Below are positions 52,382 through 60,226 of a stretch of 64,000 bases of DNA, in pieces. The notes under the pieces were generated by a model. It did not search any database and was not told the DNA's origin. It saw nothing but the letters and a program-made list of their open reading frames with translations. The stretch lies in assembly GCF_030254645.1 (NCBI RefSeq), contig NZ_CP116346.1, forward strand, positions 1,840,001 to 1,904,000, written 5' to 3'. The stretch is from Paucibacter sediminis (GTDB taxonomy: Bacteria; Pseudomonadota; Gammaproteobacteria; Burkholderiales; Burkholderiaceae_C). Positions within the stretch are counted from its first letter, which is position 1; every line of letters starts with the position of its first letter. The position numbers and the translations under genes were made by a program.

Positions 52382-53890
52382 ATGATTCGACGCCGCAAGG
52401 TCTTGCTGAGCAGTGCCGCCGCCATGCTGGCGCTGCCGGCCGCGCACGCCCAGGGGCGTGACAGCCTGGTGCTGGGCATGACCCTGGAGCCGCCGGGCCT
52501 GGACCCGACGCTGGGCGCGGCCTCGGCGATTGCCGAGATCGTGCACTACAACGTCTTCGAGACCCTCACCAAGATCGGCGCGGATGGGCGCGTGAGCCCG
52601 CTGCTGGCCAGCAGCTGGGAGGTCTCGCCCGACCTCAAGACCTACACCTTCCGCCTGCGCCCGGGGCTGCGCTTCCACAACGGCGAGCCCTGCGACGCCG
52701 CGGCGGTGAAGTTTTCCTTCGAGCGCGCCGCTGGCGAGAAGAGCGCCAACAAGGACAAGCGCGTGTTCGCCAATATCGCGCTGCTGGCCACGCCCGCGCC
52801 CGACACCCTGGTGATTGGCCTGAAGAGCATCGAGCCCGATTTTCTGTTCCTGCTGGGCCAGGCCACCGCCATCATCGTCGAGCCCAAGAGCGCCGCCGGC
52901 AATGCCACGCAGCCGGTCGGCACCGGGCCCTACCAGCTGGCGCAGTGGGCGCGCGGCGCCAGCCTGACGCTGAAGGCCTGGCCGGGCTACCGAAACAACA
53001 ACAACGCGGGCGCGGTGGCGCTCAAGCGCGTGCAGTTCCGCTTCATCTCCGAGCCCGCGGCCCAGGTGGCGGCGCTGCTGAGCGGCGATGTCGACGTGTT
53101 TCCGCGCGTGGCCGCGGCGCGCAGCCTGGCGCAGTTCAAGGCGCAGCCGCAGCGCTACCAGGTGCTGGTGGGCGCCTCGCGCGCCAAGACCATCCTGGCC
53201 ATCAACCACCGCAAGAGGCCGCTCGACGATGTGCGCGTGCGCCGCGCCATCGCGCTGGCGATCGACCGCCAGGCCGTCATCGAGGCCGCCGCCGATGGCT
53301 ATGGCGTGCCGATCGGCAGCCACTATGTACCGGGCGCGCTGGGCTATGTGGACACCACCGCCATCAACCCCTACGACCCGGAGCGCGCACGCGCGCTGCT
53401 GAAGGAGGCCGGCGTGGCATTGCCGCTGGAGCTGAGCCTCAAGCTGCCGCCCACGCCCTACGCGCGCCAGGGCGGCGAGGTGGTGGCGGCGCAGCTGGCC
53501 AAGGTGGGCATCCGGGCGCGCATCGAGAACATCGAATGGGCGCAATGGCTCTCCGGCGTGTATGCCAACAAGGCCTTCGACCTCACCCTGATCGCCCATG
53601 TGGAGCCCTACGACCTCGGCAACTTCGCCAAGCCCGGCTACTACTGGGGTTATGAGAGCGCCGCGTTCAACGCGCTCTACCAGCGCATCCTGAACGCGCC
53701 GCGCGAGGCCGAGCGTGCCAAGCTGCTGGGCGAGGCCCAGCGCCTGATTGCCCAGGACGCCGTGGCCGCCTACCTCTACCAGCCGCAGTGGATCACGGTG
53801 GCCAAGCGCGGCCTCAAGGGCCTGTGGACCGACATGCCCATCTTTGCCAACGACCTGGCCGCGCTCAGCTGGGAAGGAACCGCACGATGA
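52382..53890 (+). CDS. peptide ABC transporter substrate-binding protein (family 5)
   Basis: A 502-residue protein with a basic-start signal peptide (MIRRRKVLLSSAAAMLALPAAHA). The mature part is LVLGMTLEPPGLDPTLGAAS, with LASSWEVSPDLKTYTFRLRP and VGTGPYQLAQW typical of SBP_bac_5. The TRRR-like RRRK motif is not a canonical Tat site. AGGAG precedes the ATG by nine bases. It overlaps the amidase gene by four bases (ATGA). The ligand is not known; the coupled amidase suggests an amide-containing substrate. Confidence 0.9.
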   Translation: MIRRRKVLLSSAAAMLALPAAHAQGRDSLVLGMTLEPPGLDPTLGAASAIAEIVHYNVFETLTKIGADGRVSPLLASSWEVSPDLKTYTFRLRPGLRFHNGEPCDAAAVKFSFERAAGEKSANKDKRVFANIALLATPAPDTLVIGLKSIEPDFLFLLGQATAIIVEPKSAAGNATQPVGTGPYQLAQWARGASLTLKAWPGYRNNNNAGAVALKRVQFRFISEPAAQVAALLSGDVDVFPRVAAARSLAQFKAQPQRYQVLVGASRAKTILAINHRKRPLDDVRVRRAIALAIDRQAVIEAAADGYGVPIGSHYVPGALGYVDTTAINPYDPERARALLKEAGVALPLELSLKLPPTPYARQGGEVVAAQLAKVGIRARIENIEWAQWLSGVYANKAFDLTLIAHVEPYDLGNFAKPGYYWGYESAAFNALYQRILNAPREAERAKLLGEAQRLIAQDAVAAYLYQPQWITVAKRGLKGLWTDMPIFANDLAALSWEGTAR

Positions 53891-55329
53891 CGAGCCCCGA
53901 CATGCCCTCACGCCCCCTGCACGACTGGAGCGCCACCGAGCTGGTGGCCGCCTACGCCGCTCGCCAGCTCAGCCCGGTGGAGGTGACGCAGGCGGTGCTG
54001 GCCCACATCGAGCGCTGGGAGGGCAAGCTGCACGCGCTCTATGCGCTCGACGCCGAGGCCGCGCTGGCGCAGGCGCGCGCCTCCGAGGCGCGCTGGCTGG
54101 AGGGCGAGCCGCTGGTGGGCCCGCAAGGCGCCTGCCTGGACGGCGTGCCCGCCACGCTGAAAGAGAACATCGCCACCCGCGGCACCCCCATGCCGCTGGG
54201 CACCGCCGCCACCGAGCTGGTGCCCGCGGCCGAGGACGCCCCGCCGGCCGCACGCCTGCGCGAGGCCGGCGCGGTGCTGCTGGCCAAGACCACCATGCCC
54301 GACTACGGCATGCTCAGCTCCGGCCTCTCCAGCTTCCATGCGCTCACCCGCAACCCCTGGGACCTTGGCAAGAACCCCGGCGGCTCCAGCGCCGGCGCGG
54401 CGGCCGCCGCGGCCGCGGGCTACGGCCCCCTGCATGTGGGCACCGACATCGGCGGCTCGGTGCGCCTGCCGGCCGGATGGTGCGGCATCTTCACCCTCAA
54501 GCCCAGCCTGGGCCGCATCCCCATCAAGCCGCCCTTCGCCGGCCGCGTGGCCGGCCCGATGACGCGCACCGTGGCCGACGCCGCCCAGCTGATGGCCCAC
54601 CTCAGCCGCCCCGACTGGCGCGACGGCATGAGCCTGCCCTGGCAGGACAACATCCCCTGGCTGGCCCTGGGCGAGCAGGACATGCCGCCGCTGCGCGGCC
54701 TCAAGCTCGGCCTGATGATGGATGCCGGGTGGGGCCTCACCGTCGAACCCGAGACCGCCGCCGCCGTGCAGGCCGCGGCGCGCGCCTTCGAGGCGGCCGG
54801 CGCCAGCGTCGAGCCGCTACGCGGCTTTTCCACCCGCACCATGATCGACGGGCTCGACGCCTTCTGGCGCATGCGCTCCTGGCTCGACATCTCGGCCCTG
54901 CCCGAGGCGCGCCGCAACAAGGTGCTGCCCTATATCCGCGCCTGGGTGGACCGCGGCGCCAGCCTGACCGCGGCCGAGCTCTACCATGGCTACAGCCAGA
55001 TGGCGGCGCTGCGCGACGCCGCCATCGCCGCCTGTGAACCCTTCGACTACGTGCTCTCGCCGGTGAGCCCGGGCCCCGCCTTCCCGGCCGAATGGGCCAG
55101 CCCGATCAACGACCCCCAGCGCCCCTTCGAGCACATCGCCTTCACCCTGCCTTACAACATGAGTGAGCAGCCGGCGGCGTCCATCAACTGCGGCTACACG
55201 GCCGCCGGCCTGCCCATCGGCCTGCAGATCATCGGCAAACGCTTCGACGACCTCGGCGTGCTGCGCATGGCGAGCGCCTGGGAACGCATGCGCGGGGCGC
55301 AGCGGCCGTGGCCGGAGGTGCCGGGCTGA
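53887..55329 (+). CDS. amidase signature family enzyme
   Basis: A 480-residue amidase. The catalytic triad is visible: Lys in ATLKENIATRG (about 94), cis-Ser in the GKNPGGSSAGAAA segment (about 165), and nucleophile Ser in GTDIGGSVRLPAG (about 188). Family members hydrolyse amides, ureas and carbamates. It is the last gene of the second transport operon, overlapping the binding protein gene by four bases, and probably acts on the imported compound in the cytoplasm. No signal peptide. Confidence 0.9.
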   Translation: MTSPDMPSRPLHDWSATELVAAYAARQLSPVEVTQAVLAHIERWEGKLHALYALDAEAALAQARASEARWLEGEPLVGPQGACLDGVPATLKENIATRGTPMPLGTAATELVPAAEDAPPAARLREAGAVLLAKTTMPDYGMLSSGLSSFHALTRNPWDLGKNPGGSSAGAAAAAAAGYGPLHVGTDIGGSVRLPAGWCGIFTLKPSLGRIPIKPPFAGRVAGPMTRTVADAAQLMAHLSRPDWRDGMSLPWQDNIPWLALGEQDMPPLRGLKLGLMMDAGWGLTVEPETAAAVQAAARAFEAAGASVEPLRGFSTRTMIDGLDAFWRMRSWLDISALPEARRNKVLPYIRAWVDRGASLTAAELYHGYSQMAALRDAAIAACEPFDYVLSPVSPGPAFPAEWASPINDPQRPFEHIAFTLPYNMSEQPAASINCGYTAAGLPIGLQIIGKRFDDLGVLRMASAWERMRGAQRPWPEVPG

Positions 55330-55343
55330 CTTGATGGATGCGC

Positions 55344-55601
55344 GGGATCGACGAGGGTGCGACAACATTGCAATGCAAACCTTGTGCACTGAGGTGGCGC
55401 CAGATGACGAAACCGCAGGGTCCGCAAGACCTGACCCCGGCTTTTGAGCCCGCGCAGCGCATTGTCCAGCGATGCCAGGTCACCGCCGATGCTGCCCACA
55501 GTCCGGATCGCGCCATCACGCGGCGCGTCCGCCACGGCGATGTCAATGCTGTCCCTGTGCAACTCAAGACCGACGTACAAGGTGCTAGATTCACGTTGCA
55601 T
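55344..55601 (-). pseudogene. IS110-family transposase remnant
   Basis: Minus-strand frame from 55601 reads LYVGLELHRDSIDIAVADAP and IGGDLASLDNALRGLKSRGQ, the N-terminus of IS110 transposases (GLDVHKDSI style, with the first Asp changed to Glu). The similarity then jumps to another frame: CGPCGFVIWRHLSAQGLHC and VVAPSSIPR, after an apparent deletion of six or so codons. The match ends near 55344; the rest of the about 330-residue protein is absent. The motif GGGGTCAGGTCTTGC lies at the break. The 459 bases between the amidase and the next gene (55330-55788) otherwise hold nothing that I recognise. Confidence 0.75.
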
Positions 55602-55788
55602 GGCCCGACGCCTCGCAAACTCGCAACGCCCCGGCAGCCCGTCCGCCGGGCGCCTGGGTGTAGCTCTGTAGGCCCAGTGCCCGCAAGCTACGGCATCGCA
55701 GGAGTCGGCCCACCCGAGTCCGCGACGCCATCCTGTCTAGGCGTCGCTGCGCCATGCGTTCTGGGATCCTGACTCAAGAGGTGCCTTC

Positions 55789-56085
55789 ATGATCGTGGTT
55801 CTTGGAAGCGTACTGGTTCGGGACGGTTGCATGGCAGAAGCTCGGAAGCTGAGCGTCGAGCATGTACATCGTTCCCGAATGGAGCCGGGTTGCGTCTCGC
55901 ACGCGGTTCACGTGGACTGTGAGAACCCGCAGCGCCTGGTCTTCGTGGAGGAGTGGGCGGATCACGCGTCGCTTCAAGAACACTTCAAGGTCCCGGCGTC
56001 GGGGCACTTCGTGGCTGCGCTATCAGCGCTTGCGGGGGAGAAACCGAGGATGGTCGTCTACCAGGCAGAGCATGTCGGGGCATGA
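55789..56085 (+). CDS. antibiotic biosynthesis monooxygenase-domain protein
   Basis: A 98-residue ferredoxin-like protein. The family signs are EPGCVSHAVHVDCENPQRLV, FVEEWADHASLQEHFKVPAS and HFVAALSAL, as in ABM/YgiN-type quinol monooxygenases. GAGGTG stands about eight bases before the ATG. It opens a run of lower-GC small genes on the plus strand that resemble captured cassettes; no attC is clear on its 3' side. Its substrate is unknown. Confidence 0.82.
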   Translation: MIVVLGSVLVRDGCMAEARKLSVEHVHRSRMEPGCVSHAVHVDCENPQRLVFVEEWADHASLQEHFKVPASGHFVAALSALAGEKPRMVVYQAEHVGA

Positions 56086-56223
56086 CCACGCGGCGCCCTG
56101 CAAGCCGTTTCAGGGAACGCTGATTCTTGGCGAGCGATGGGTACGGCCGCAGCCTTTGCGCAGTCCATGGCCCGGCTCGTCTTGGGCACCGAACATTCAA
56201 CCCCGAGCAAAGGCTGCCGTTCA

Positions 56224-56646
56224 ATGAGCAACAACAACTCCGCACTGGCCCTCGCCCTGTTCATATCCTGGGCGCTCGCACTGCTCCTGCTCATGGAGGT
56301 GCTTCGTTCACTGCTGGTGCTGAGCGGCAGGGTTCCATCGAACGGGTTCACGCCCGACAACGCCAACCTCTCGCCCTTCATGCAGCGACTGGCTCGGGCC
56401 CATGCCAACTGCGTCGAGAGCCTTCCCGTCTTTGGTGGCTTGTTGCTGCTGGCGTTGGCTACCGGCCAGACTGCCGTCACCGATCCCCTGGCACTGTGGT
56501 TCGTGCTGGCGCGGGTCGTTCAATCGTGCATTCACCTGGCATCACTGAGCGTGGCTGCGGTCAATCTACGCTTCGCGGCGTTTGCCGTGCAGACGGCCAT
56601 CGGGGTCCACTGGGCCGCGGCGCTGACCTTGCGCCATTTGACCTAG
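56224..56646 (+). CDS. MAPEG-family membrane protein
   Basis: A 140-residue protein with four hydrophobic helices (about 9-30, 62-80, 88-106, 112-132). The sequence RAHANCVESLPVFGGLLLLA and ARVVQSCIHLASLSVAAVNLRFAAFAV are the MAPEG signature. The family acts in eicosanoid and glutathione metabolism in eukaryotes; bacterial members are mostly undefined. The chosen ATG gives the conserved first helix. It is embedded between other cassette-like genes. The 40 bases after its stop (GCGCTTTCGAGCCCGCGCAA) resemble part of the IS110 remnant. Confidence 0.85.
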   Translation: MSNNNSALALALFISWALALLLLMEVLRSLLVLSGRVPSNGFTPDNANLSPFMQRLARAHANCVESLPVFGGLLLLALATGQTAVTDPLALWFVLARVVQSCIHLASLSVAAVNLRFAAFAVQTAIGVHWAAALTLRHLT

Positions 56647-56710
56647 CCGGCGCTTTCGAGCCCGCGCAAGCGCCTCGTCCGTCGCATCCAGCCGATCGCA
56701 TGGAGTTCCT

Positions 56711-57217
56711 ATGACAAAACCCTTCGTGAACCTCGACGAAGTTGAGTTCAACGACATCGAGGAGAACGGCTTCTACACCTCGAAGCGTGCCCTGTTCAGC
56801 GCGAGCATTGGTGCTCGGAAGTTGGGCTACAACCTCACCGAACTTCCACCCGGCAAGACACAGTGCCCGTTTCACTCCCACCGGGAGGAAGAGGAGATGT
56901 TCCTCATCCTTGAGGGCGAAGGTGAGCTTCGCTTCGGGGATAGGCGCTTCAAGCTCCGAAGACACGACGTCATCGCTTGTCCCACCGGGGACGCCAGCGT
57001 TGCGCACCAGATCATCAACACGGGAACCGCGCCACTGCGCTACCTCTCGCTTTCGAATCTGGCAGAGACAGAGGTTTGCGAGTACCCCGACTCCAACAAG
57101 GTCGGCATCTTCTCGTCTGCATCAGGCGCGCCGGCCCTTCGGAAGATGGTCCGTGCGGAGGTCACCGTTGACTACTACGATCGTGAGTCCCTGGAGCCCC
57201 CCAAAGGCGACGCCTAA
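56711..57217 (+). CDS. cupin-domain protein (cassette-like gene)
   Basis: A 168-residue protein with cupin motif 1 at CPFHSHREEEEMFLILEGEG (His and Glu ligands) and motif 2 at VIACPTGDASVAHQIINTG (His). The rest is RYLSLSNLAETEVCEYPDSN and a C-terminal VRAEVTVDYYDRE, common in cupins of unknown function near sugar or amino acid enzymes. The TAA stop lies inside the GCCTAAC box of the attC at 57212-57281, the same overlap seen at 5145. GGAG is seven bases before the ATG. Confidence 0.85.
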   Translation: MTKPFVNLDEVEFNDIEENGFYTSKRALFSASIGARKLGYNLTELPPGKTQCPFHSHREEEEMFLILEGEGELRFGDRRFKLRRHDVIACPTGDASVAHQIINTGTAPLRYLSLSNLAETEVCEYPDSNKVGIFSSASGAPALRKMVRAEVTVDYYDRESLEPPKGDA

Positions 57218-57281
57218 CCCATCGGTCGAGGCGAGGCCCAACGGAATAGCACCGGGACCGCCTCACCTCGAACGTTAGGGC
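57212..57281 (+). repeat. attC-like recombination site
   Basis: Opens with a perfect GCCTAAC, followed by CCATCGGTCGAGGCGAGGCC, and closes CCTCACCTCGAACGTTAGGGC. Inner arms GGTCGAGGCGAGG and CCTCACCTCGA pair with each other. The layout equals that of the minus-strand sites of the first array, here in plus orientation. The next gene starts eight bases after it. Confidence 0.8.
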
Positions 57282-57288
57282 ACACAGC

Positions 57289-57735
57289 ATGGCAACGTCA
57301 GAGTTCAGCGCGCTGTTCGAAATGCTCAATGATCGCGAGCTAGCTGACCGTGTCGCCTCCGGGGGCCTCACGGTGGAGGCGGAGGCTGCGGCAGTGTCGG
57401 AACTTGTCAGGCGCGGGCTGCCCGTTCCCTCGCGTGCCGAAGCGCCTGTCGCGGACGAGGGTGACTACCAGGGGGACATGACAATCGTCGCAAGGTACTT
57501 GACGCCAACAGAGGCTCACATGCTTTGCTCTTGCCTCAACGCGGGTGGCGTGCCGGCCGAAGCTGGCGACACAAATCTTGTGCAGGCGCACTCTTTGCTG
57601 GCAGGAGCGGTTGGCGGCGCCAGCATCCGTGTGCCTGCCAACTATGTCGCGGAGGCACGTGAGCTCATTGCGGCCTTCAAGCGCGGAGACTTTGCGCTCG
57701 ATGAAGACTTCAATTCCGACGAGTCCTCGCCCTGA
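57289..57735 (+). CDS. DUF2007-type putative signal-transducing protein
   Basis: A 148-residue protein. An N-terminal helical region (about 1-50, FSALFEMLNDRELADRVASG) is followed by a domain with VARYLTPTEAHMLCSCLNAG, VPAEAGDTNLVQ, GASIRVPANYVAEARELI, the pattern of DUF2007 (PII-like fold). The C-terminus is acidic. It directly follows the attC at 57212-57281, so it is the next cassette. A degraded site could exist at 57735-57790 but I cannot define it. Function unknown. Confidence 0.75.
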   Translation: MATSEFSALFEMLNDRELADRVASGGLTVEAEAAAVSELVRRGLPVPSRAEAPVADEGDYQGDMTIVARYLTPTEAHMLCSCLNAGGVPAEAGDTNLVQAHSLLAGAVGGASIRVPANYVAEARELIAAFKRGDFALDEDFNSDESSP

Positions 57736-57859
57736 TCCTTCTCTCCCGCCAGCGGCCTGCGGGCGCGGCTGAGCTCTAAGATCGAGTGTCACCAAGTCGT
57801 CCACGCAAGCAATTCGGTGGCCCCACGTCGCCGAATTCGCACACCACGGGAGAGCCTTC

Positions 57860-58357
57860 ATGCCGCTGACCCACTTCTCGCCTGAATCGTCCGCCCGTTG
57901 GTCACGCCGAATCGCTCTTGGCCTCCTGGCCATTGCCGTCTCGATGCCGACAGCAGCGGCTCAAGTCGATGACGTCAGGGCTGTCGAAGCCCTCGACATT
58001 GAGTACCAGGCAGCCGTTGAAAGGGGCGACGCAAGTTCAATGGCGCAAATCCTCTCGGACGACTTCGTGCTCACTACGGGCACTGGAAAGACGTACTCAA
58101 AGTCTGAGTTGCTTGCTTCAGCGCGAGATGGTGTCACCGTCTACGAACACCAAGTGGCGAGTTCGAGGACCGTTCGCGTCTGGGGTGACACAGCAGTTGT
58201 CACCGCGCTTCTCTGGCTCAAGGGCAGCAGCGCCGGCAAGCCGTTTGACTATCGTCTTTGGTATAGCGACACCTACGTCCGCTTTGCGTCAGGCTGGCGC
58301 TACGTCTTCGGTCAGGCCTCTTTGCCTCTGCCGGGCGGCGCGCTGCAGTCCAAGTGA
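57860..58357 (+). CDS. exported DUF4440/SnoaL-like protein
   Basis: A 165-residue protein with a signal peptide (about 1-34, RRIALGLLAIAVSMPTAAA) and an NTF2-like fold: VEALDIEYQAAVERGDASSM, LSDDFVLTTGTGKTYSKSEL and SDTYVRFASGWRYVFGQAS. DUF4440 proteins are small cone-shaped folds that may bind ligands or act as enzymes. GGGAGAG precedes the ATG. It lies 125 bases past the preceding gene in a lower-GC stretch. Function unknown. Confidence 0.78.
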   Translation: MPLTHFSPESSARWSRRIALGLLAIAVSMPTAAAQVDDVRAVEALDIEYQAAVERGDASSMAQILSDDFVLTTGTGKTYSKSELLASARDGVTVYEHQVASSRTVRVWGDTAVVTALLWLKGSSAGKPFDYRLWYSDTYVRFASGWRYVFGQASLPLPGGALQSK

Positions 58358-58391
58358 CGCCAAAGCCCTTGCATCGAACCTTGGGCAGCAG

Positions 58392-58733
58392 ATGACGACG
58401 CCGAGCAGGGGATGGATCTTTCTGGCAATGCTGATCGCCTCGGCGGGCTCTGCCATCCACGTCGCCGCAATTTTGGGTGGCCCGTCTTGGTACGCGTTTT
58501 TTGATGCGCCGCCGTTCATCGTGGCGTCCGCTCAAGCGGGCACTTGGCTGGCCCCGGTCAGTGCAACAGTCATTGCAGGGCTTATGTCGCTGTGTGCTGT
58601 TTATGCGGCCTCGGCGCTTGGTCTCATCCGTCAGCTCCCTCTGTTGCGTCTGGGCCTGGCTGGCATTGCGGCATCAACGGGGGCTGTTGTCGAACCCCTC
58701 CGCATAGCAGGCTTGCCTGCGGCTGGTCCCTGA
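58392..58733 (+). CDS. small membrane protein, possibly truncated
   Basis: A 113-residue protein with three predicted helices: GWIFLAMLIASAGSAIHVAA (about 7-26), WLAPVSATVIAGLMSLCAVY and LLRLGLAGIAASTGAVV. The N-terminal two-thirds (GGPSWYAFFDAPPFIV, AGTWLAPVS) is a pattern known from small Burkholderiales membrane proteins of about 140 residues with four helices, so the fourth helix and C-terminus seem to be missing after PLRIAGLPAAGP. A frameshift near 58710 or a deletion to the next gene would explain it. No function is known. Confidence 0.6.
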   Translation: MTTPSRGWIFLAMLIASAGSAIHVAAILGGPSWYAFFDAPPFIVASAQAGTWLAPVSATVIAGLMSLCAVYAASALGLIRQLPLLRLGLAGIAASTGAVVEPLRIAGLPAAGP

Positions 58734-58812
58734 TGTCGAAGCTTGGACAACTGAAATGCCGTCCCAGACAGCGGCTTGGGGCCAGGCCCAGACCACCGAG
58801 GAGCGTCGCCCG

Positions 58813-59217
58813 ATGATGATCACCGCCGATGTTTTGCTGCGCGTGCTGTCGCTGTGTGTCGTGCTCGCTGGCGCGGAGACGCTGCATGGCATTGCGCGCA
58901 CCCTGCTGCTGGTGCCGCGCATCGGCAAGGAGCGCGCCATCAAGCTGAGTGCCCTGACGGGTTCGATGCTGGCCTTGCTGATCTGCCTGGTGCTGGTGCC
59001 GACTATCGGCCTGGCCGGCGCGCGGCAGCATCTGTTGCTGGGGCTGGTGCTGGCCCTGTTCATGGCGGGCTTCGACCTCGCCATCGGTAAGCTGCTGATG
59101 CGCAAGTCCTGGCAGAAGCTGTGGCCCGACTTCGACCCGCGCACCGGCAACTACCTGAGCTTCGGCCTGGCTTTCCTGGTGTTGGTGCCGCTGCTGGTCA
59201 GCTGGCTGCGTGCCTGA
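58813..59217 (+). CDS. hypothetical four-helix membrane protein
   Basis: A 134-residue protein with helices at about 6-22 (LLRVLSLCVVLAGAETLHG), 45-62 (SALTGSMLALLICLVLVP), 70-88 and 112-130 (GLAFLVLVPLLVSWL). I do not recognise the family, though conserved-looking charged motifs PRIGKERAIK and SWQKLWPDFDPRTGNY are visible. Start is at MM (58813 or 58816). GC and codon use return to the background of the genome here. The macrodomain gene follows 30 bases later. Confidence 0.7.
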   Translation: MMITADVLLRVLSLCVVLAGAETLHGIARTLLLVPRIGKERAIKLSALTGSMLALLICLVLVPTIGLAGARQHLLLGLVLALFMAGFDLAIGKLLMRKSWQKLWPDFDPRTGNYLSFGLAFLVLVPLLVSWLRA

Positions 59218-59247
59218 GTGGATTTTCTTTTTGATCAAGGAGCCCCC

Positions 59248-59772
59248 ATGCCAGCCAGCGTTCGTGCCCTTCGAGCCGACATCACGACGCTGTCGGTCGA
59301 TGCCATCGTCAACGCGGCCAATTCTTCGCTGCTGGGCGGTGGCGGGGTCGATGGCGCCATCCACCGCGCCGCCGGGCCCGAGTTGCTGCACGCCTGCCGC
59401 TTGCTCGGCGGCTGCAAGACCGGCGAGGCCAAGCTGACCAAGGGCTATCTGCTTCGGGCGAAGTACATCATCCACACCGTTGGCCCGGTCTGGCGCGGTG
59501 GCGGCGAGGGTGAGCCGGCGCTGCTGGCCTCCTGCTACCAGCGCGCCCTCGAGCTGGCGCGCGCGGCCGGCGCGGTGTCGATCGCCTTCCCGAGCATCAG
59601 CACGGGCATCTACGGCTACCCCATAGAACGGGCGGCGCGCGTGGCGGTCGCAACCGTCCTGGCGGCATTGCCGCAAGCGCCCGAGCTGCAGGAGGTGGCA
59701 TTCTGCTGTTTCTCCGCCAGCGACCTGGCGGTGTATGAAGAGGTGCTCGCCGAAGCCGGCGGTCAGCCCTGA
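59248..59772 (+). CDS. macrodomain protein, O-acetyl-ADP-ribose deacetylase type
   Basis: A 174-residue Appr-1-pp-processing domain. The ADP-ribose binding motifs are [53 protein letters not shown] and [12 protein letters not shown]. MacroD/YmdB-type enzymes remove ADP-ribose or acetyl groups from O-acetyl-ADP-ribose and from ADP-ribosylated targets. AAGGAG lies eight bases before the ATG, which is chosen over the upstream in-frame ATG at 59218 for that reason. It stands 23 bases before the GFA gene. No DarT-like toxin is adjacent. Confidence 0.92.
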   Translation: MPASVRALRADITTLSVDAIVNAANSSLLGGGGVDGAIHRAAGPELLHACRLLGGCKTGEAKLTKGYLLRAKYIIHTVGPVWRGGGEGEPALLASCYQRALELARAAGAVSIAFPSISTGIYGYPIERAARVAVATVLAALPQAPELQEVAFCCFSASDLAVYEEVLAEAGGQP

Positions 59773-59795
59773 ACTCAGCCGCCAAGGAGACCCCC

Positions 59796-60191
59796 ATGCC
59801 CACGCGTCTTGCTTCATGCAGCTGTGGTCAGCTCAGCGCCCAGGTGGTGGGCGATCCGCTGCGCGTTTCCATCTGCCATTGCCTGGCTTGCCAGCGCCGC
59901 ACCGGCAGCGTGTTTGGCGAACAGGCCAGGTTCCCGCGCGAGCAGGTGTCGGTGGCCGGTGCCTCCACCGCCTACGTCCGCGTTGGCGACGAGGGCTCGC
60001 GGGTCACGTTCCACTTCTGCCCTCACTGCGGTGCCACGGTCTATTACGAGCCCGAGGGCCTGGAGGACTTTGTGGCCATCCCGGTGGGCGCCTTCGCCGA
60101 CCCTGGCTTCCCGACGCCGCGCGTGTCGGTGTATGAATCGCGCAAACACGCCTGGGTGCTGCCGCCGCCCGAGGCCGAGCATTTCGACTGA
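59796..60191 (+). CDS. GFA-family protein (glutathione-dependent formaldehyde-activating fold)
   Basis: A 131-residue zinc protein with the Cys motifs CSCGQ, CHCLACQRRTGS and CPHCGAT in the family order. Gfa itself adds glutathione to formaldehyde, but most members have no known reaction. AAGGAG precedes the ATG. No formaldehyde metabolism genes adjoin it. The gene lies in an ordinary run of small plus-strand genes. Confidence 0.87.
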   Translation: MPTRLASCSCGQLSAQVVGDPLRVSICHCLACQRRTGSVFGEQARFPREQVSVAGASTAYVRVGDEGSRVTFHFCPHCGATVYYEPEGLEDFVAIPVGAFADPGFPTPRVSVYESRKHAWVLPPPEAEHFD

Positions 60192-60226
60192 CGCCCCACT
60201 TCCCTGATCCATGACGGAGGCTCCCC

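Noticed and set aside
55730-55760. Half attC (GTCTAGGCGTCGC) before the ABM gene
   Set aside because: One degenerate outer box with no partner box or paired arms.
56646-56700. Second IS110 fragment after the MAPEG gene
   Set aside because: About 40 bases resemble the remnant at 55.4 kb (GCTTTCGAGCCCGCGCA), but the match is too short to call an element.
59248-59772. DarTG-type toxin-antitoxin from the macrodomain
   Set aside because: No DarT-like partner; neighbours are GFA and membrane proteins, and the sequence fits the stand-alone YmdB/MacroD type.
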